Part shown: positions 63,701 to 64,000 of the stretch, one piece after another
Layout of the letters: each line of letters begins with the position of its first letter
How positions within the stretch are numbered: position 1 is the first letter of the stretch
From: Whitmania pigra
Taxonomy: Eukaryota; Annelida; Clitellata; Hirudinida; Haemopidae
DNA length: 64,000 bases
Direction: 5' to 3'
NCBI GenBank assembly: GCA_021613335.1
Contig: JAJTWR010000242.1
Coordinates: forward strand, 609,501 to 673,500
The notes under the pieces: generated by a model
Database searches by the model: none
The model's input: only the letters and a program-made list of their open reading frames with translations
Told to the model about the DNA's origin: nothing
Translations under genes and position numbers: made by a program

Positions 63701-63763
63701 ATGACTCGTCGTCATAAATCTCCATCACCATCGACACAAGTTTATCCACCTCGCATGTGGAAC
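46086..63763 (-). CDS. HTT: huntingtin, C-terminal part (5' end beyond the right edge)
   Basis: Forty-eight exons on the minus strand encode about 2,350 residues, colinear with human huntingtin from roughly residue 830 to the C-terminus. Huntingtin is a large HEAT-repeat scaffold in vesicle transport, autophagy and mitotic spindle orientation, working with HAP40. Diagnostic stretches include RLFEPLVIKALKQYT-like [15 protein letters not shown] with [35 protein letters not shown], and the C-terminal [15 protein letters not shown]. The N-terminal HEAT region and any polyglutamine tract are outside the window. All junctions close in phase except the one between 55402 and 55035, where a small exon may be missing. 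Exons are listed in the block entries. Confidence 0.92.
47640..47830 (+). repeat. dispersed repeat, family A, copy 3
   Basis: GGGTTGTGTTCCTGCATGCT, then ACAACTCAGCAACCGGGAAG, then GTGCGCTACATAAATGGCAG, then AAAGTGCCTTCACATCCTAT plus TCAG. It shares these blocks with the copies at 13.74 and 15.34 kb. Confidence 0.6.
47850..48018. repeat. tandem repeat of about 80 bp units
   Basis: Two near-identical units containing CACCAAACAAATTAATTATT, TTTATAATAAATGTGTGCCA and TTATTCATCACCCTTG, plus a partial third. Confidence 0.8.
49533..53843 (-). CDS. HTT: huntingtin exons, block 4 (C-HEAT)
   Basis: Exons 53767-53843, 53468-53603, 53076-53195, 52666-52862, 52225-52453, 51820-51997, 51627-51695, 51264-51404, 50999-51175, 50789-50883, 50434-50588, 50027-50177 and 49533-49874. 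Signature pieces: [37 protein letters not shown] with [17 protein letters not shown], the strongly conserved [20 protein letters not shown] and [20 protein letters not shown], then [20 protein letters not shown] and [16 protein letters not shown]. The 49533-49874 exon includes a serine/proline run encoded by TCG/TCA triplets in the loop between two HEAT blocks. Confidence 0.87.
51405..51520. repeat. 22-bp minisatellite in a huntingtin intron
   Basis: About five units of AATCAACAAGCACTTTCTTA plus GC, with single-base variants (CCTAGC, CGAGCAC). It abuts the acceptor of the exon at 51264-51404. Confidence 0.85.
51725..51790. repeat. AAC/AAT microsatellite
   Basis: (ACA)n passing into (ATA)n in a huntingtin intron. 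Confidence 0.9.
54063..56697 (-). CDS. HTT: huntingtin exons, block 3
   Basis: Exons 56432-56697, 56229-56366, 55880-56122, 55685-55751, 55402-55508, about 54908-55035, 54709-54784 and 54063-54251. Between 56432 and 56366 lies a 65-bp intron (GTTTGA...CAACAG); splicing it restores [17 protein letters not shown], equal to the human FSRFLLQLVGILLEDIV segment. Two exons carry trinucleotide runs: six Asp codons near 56480-56500 and seven Ile codons near 55930-55950. The donor after 56229 is a weak GTCAAC. The join from 55402 to 55035 does not keep phase, so a microexon is suspected in that gap, which also holds a SINE. Confidence 0.8.
55132..55310 (+). repeat. tRNA-derived SINE, copy 1
   Basis: TTGGCCGAATAGGTTACGAG fits a tRNA A-box. 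CTTTGAAACCCAGCCTGCAC stands at the B-box position (degenerate here). The copy continues to ATGTTGGGCTATATAAATTA. It aligns along its length with the inverse copy at 62.69-62.89 kb. It lies in the huntingtin intron whose flanking exons do not join in phase. Confidence 0.7.
56984..60418 (-). CDS. HTT: huntingtin exons, block 2 (bridge region)
   Basis: Exons 60236-60418, 59879-60066, 59730-59790, 58689-58850, 58213-58268, 57861-58009, 57520-57656, 57223-57333 and 56984-57106. Signature pieces: [51 protein letters not shown] with [76 protein letters not shown] and [20 protein letters not shown]. The 59879-60066 exon uses a GTTCTGG donor. A better-looking GT at 59905 would break the frame. Confidence 0.88.
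58851..59729. other. huntingtin intron
   Basis: The flanking exons (59730-59790 and 58689-58850) join in phase 0. Apart from the short GTCGACC repeat, no feature is seen. Confidence 0.6.
59085..59180. repeat. short tandem repeat related to the 1.95-2.2 kb minisatellite
   Basis: Three units of TATGGTCGACCCTATAAAA followed by TCATACYCCC, in a huntingtin intron. Confidence 0.7.
60543..63763 (-). CDS. HTT: huntingtin exons, block 1 (N-HEAT end)
   Basis: Exons 63564-63763, 63180-63275, 62502-62596, 62137-62365, 61715-61872, 61458-61624, 61028-61151, 60760-60905 and 60543-60640. Signature pieces: [19 protein letters not shown] (human VLEVLAEIDFRLVSFL), [18 protein letters not shown] (human HLLGDEDPRVRHVAAASL), [32 protein letters not shown]-like [19 protein letters not shown], and [17 protein letters not shown], matching the human PSLTNPPSLSPIRRKGK linker. 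The linker exon (60760-60905) is proline, lysine and serine rich and likely disordered. Confidence 0.88.
62690..62888 (-). repeat. tRNA-derived SINE, copy 2
   Basis: Read on the minus strand: GGATAGCCGAATGGGTTACG (A-box TAGCCGAATGG), then about 45 bases on GTGTTCGAAACCCAGCC (B-box GTTCGAAAC), then ATATGGCGCTATATAAATG, and a tail of short TTACAA repeats. The two pol III box matches at tRNA spacing identify the head as tRNA-derived. Intron of huntingtin. Confidence 0.75.
62889..63179. other. huntingtin intron
   Basis: AT-rich; no exon, repeat end or RNA signal. Confidence 0.5.
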
Positions 63764-64000
63764 CTGATTTTTAAAAATTGAAAATAAAAGTATAAAAGAT
63801 GAATAATAGTATTTATAATTATATTATAATAGTAATTCAATAATTACATAAACTACAGATTCAAATAGTATAATTCAAAATTCAAAAATATAATTCAAAA
63901 AGTATAATGATCATCCTTATAATTTACAATACTGAATAACAGCTTAATGGCTAGCTGAAAAATTTTGAAACAGATTTATGAATATTTAAAACTTAATTAT
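63764..64000. other. huntingtin intron running off the window edge
   Basis: The exon starting at 63763 needs one base from an upstream exon (it begins with the last two bases of a codon), so the gene continues to the right. Only AT-rich sequence is seen here. Confidence 0.7.

Overview
This is a eukaryotic (metazoan) window. Genes are split by short AT-rich introns with GT..AG ends, the DNA between genes is AT-rich and full of ATC/GAT and AAT microsatellites, and the genes are clearly animal. No bacterial operon, phage, plasmid or CRISPR signal is present. The mix (a diverged but complete huntingtin C-terminal part, a spectraplakin, a PDZ/ZM muscle protein, ECSIT, hAT and restriction-like-endonuclease LINE relics) fits an invertebrate, perhaps a lophotrochozoan such as an annelid. 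The species is an inference I cannot confirm.

Layout, left to right. 0.15-0.42 kb: a small secreted-looking reading frame (-). 0.47-1.69 kb: decayed 3' half of a LINE (-). 1.9-2.2 kb: minisatellite. 2.47-3.65 kb (+): five-exon gene for mitochondrial ribosomal protein mL50. 6.0-20.7 kb (-): a 34-exon spectraplakin-type gene reading plakin repeats, spectrin repeats, two EF-hands, GAS2 and a Ser/Arg-rich SxIP tail; the actin-binding and plakin domains are not in the window, and an internal alternative first exon sits at 16.2-16.35 kb. 20.9-32.3 kb: gene-poor, with a roughly 300-bp ATC microsatellite, a LINE 3' end, a hAT relic and a possible unidentified small gene at 29.5-30.8 kb. 32.3-37.2 kb (-): a complete 12-exon ZASP/PDLIM-like gene with PDZ and ZM motifs but no LIM domain. 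39.0-41.0 kb (-): six-exon ECSIT. 41.6-45.4 kb: a nest of transposon relics (LINE 5' end, a hAT MITE with perfect 8-bp target duplication, a ZMYM1-like hAT pseudogene). 46.1-63.8 kb (-): the C-terminal 48 exons of huntingtin, whose 5' end lies beyond the right edge.

ECSIT and mL50 are mitochondrial proteins. Spectraplakin and ZASP are cytoskeletal: the first links microtubules to other filaments, the second would bind alpha-actinin at Z-discs. Huntingtin is a HEAT-repeat scaffold. They share no pathway and look like an ordinary eukaryotic neighbourhood.

Most exon borders below were placed by eye from splice signals and codon phase. Phases close exactly for mL50, ZASP and ECSIT, and for all but one junction each in spectraplakin and huntingtin.
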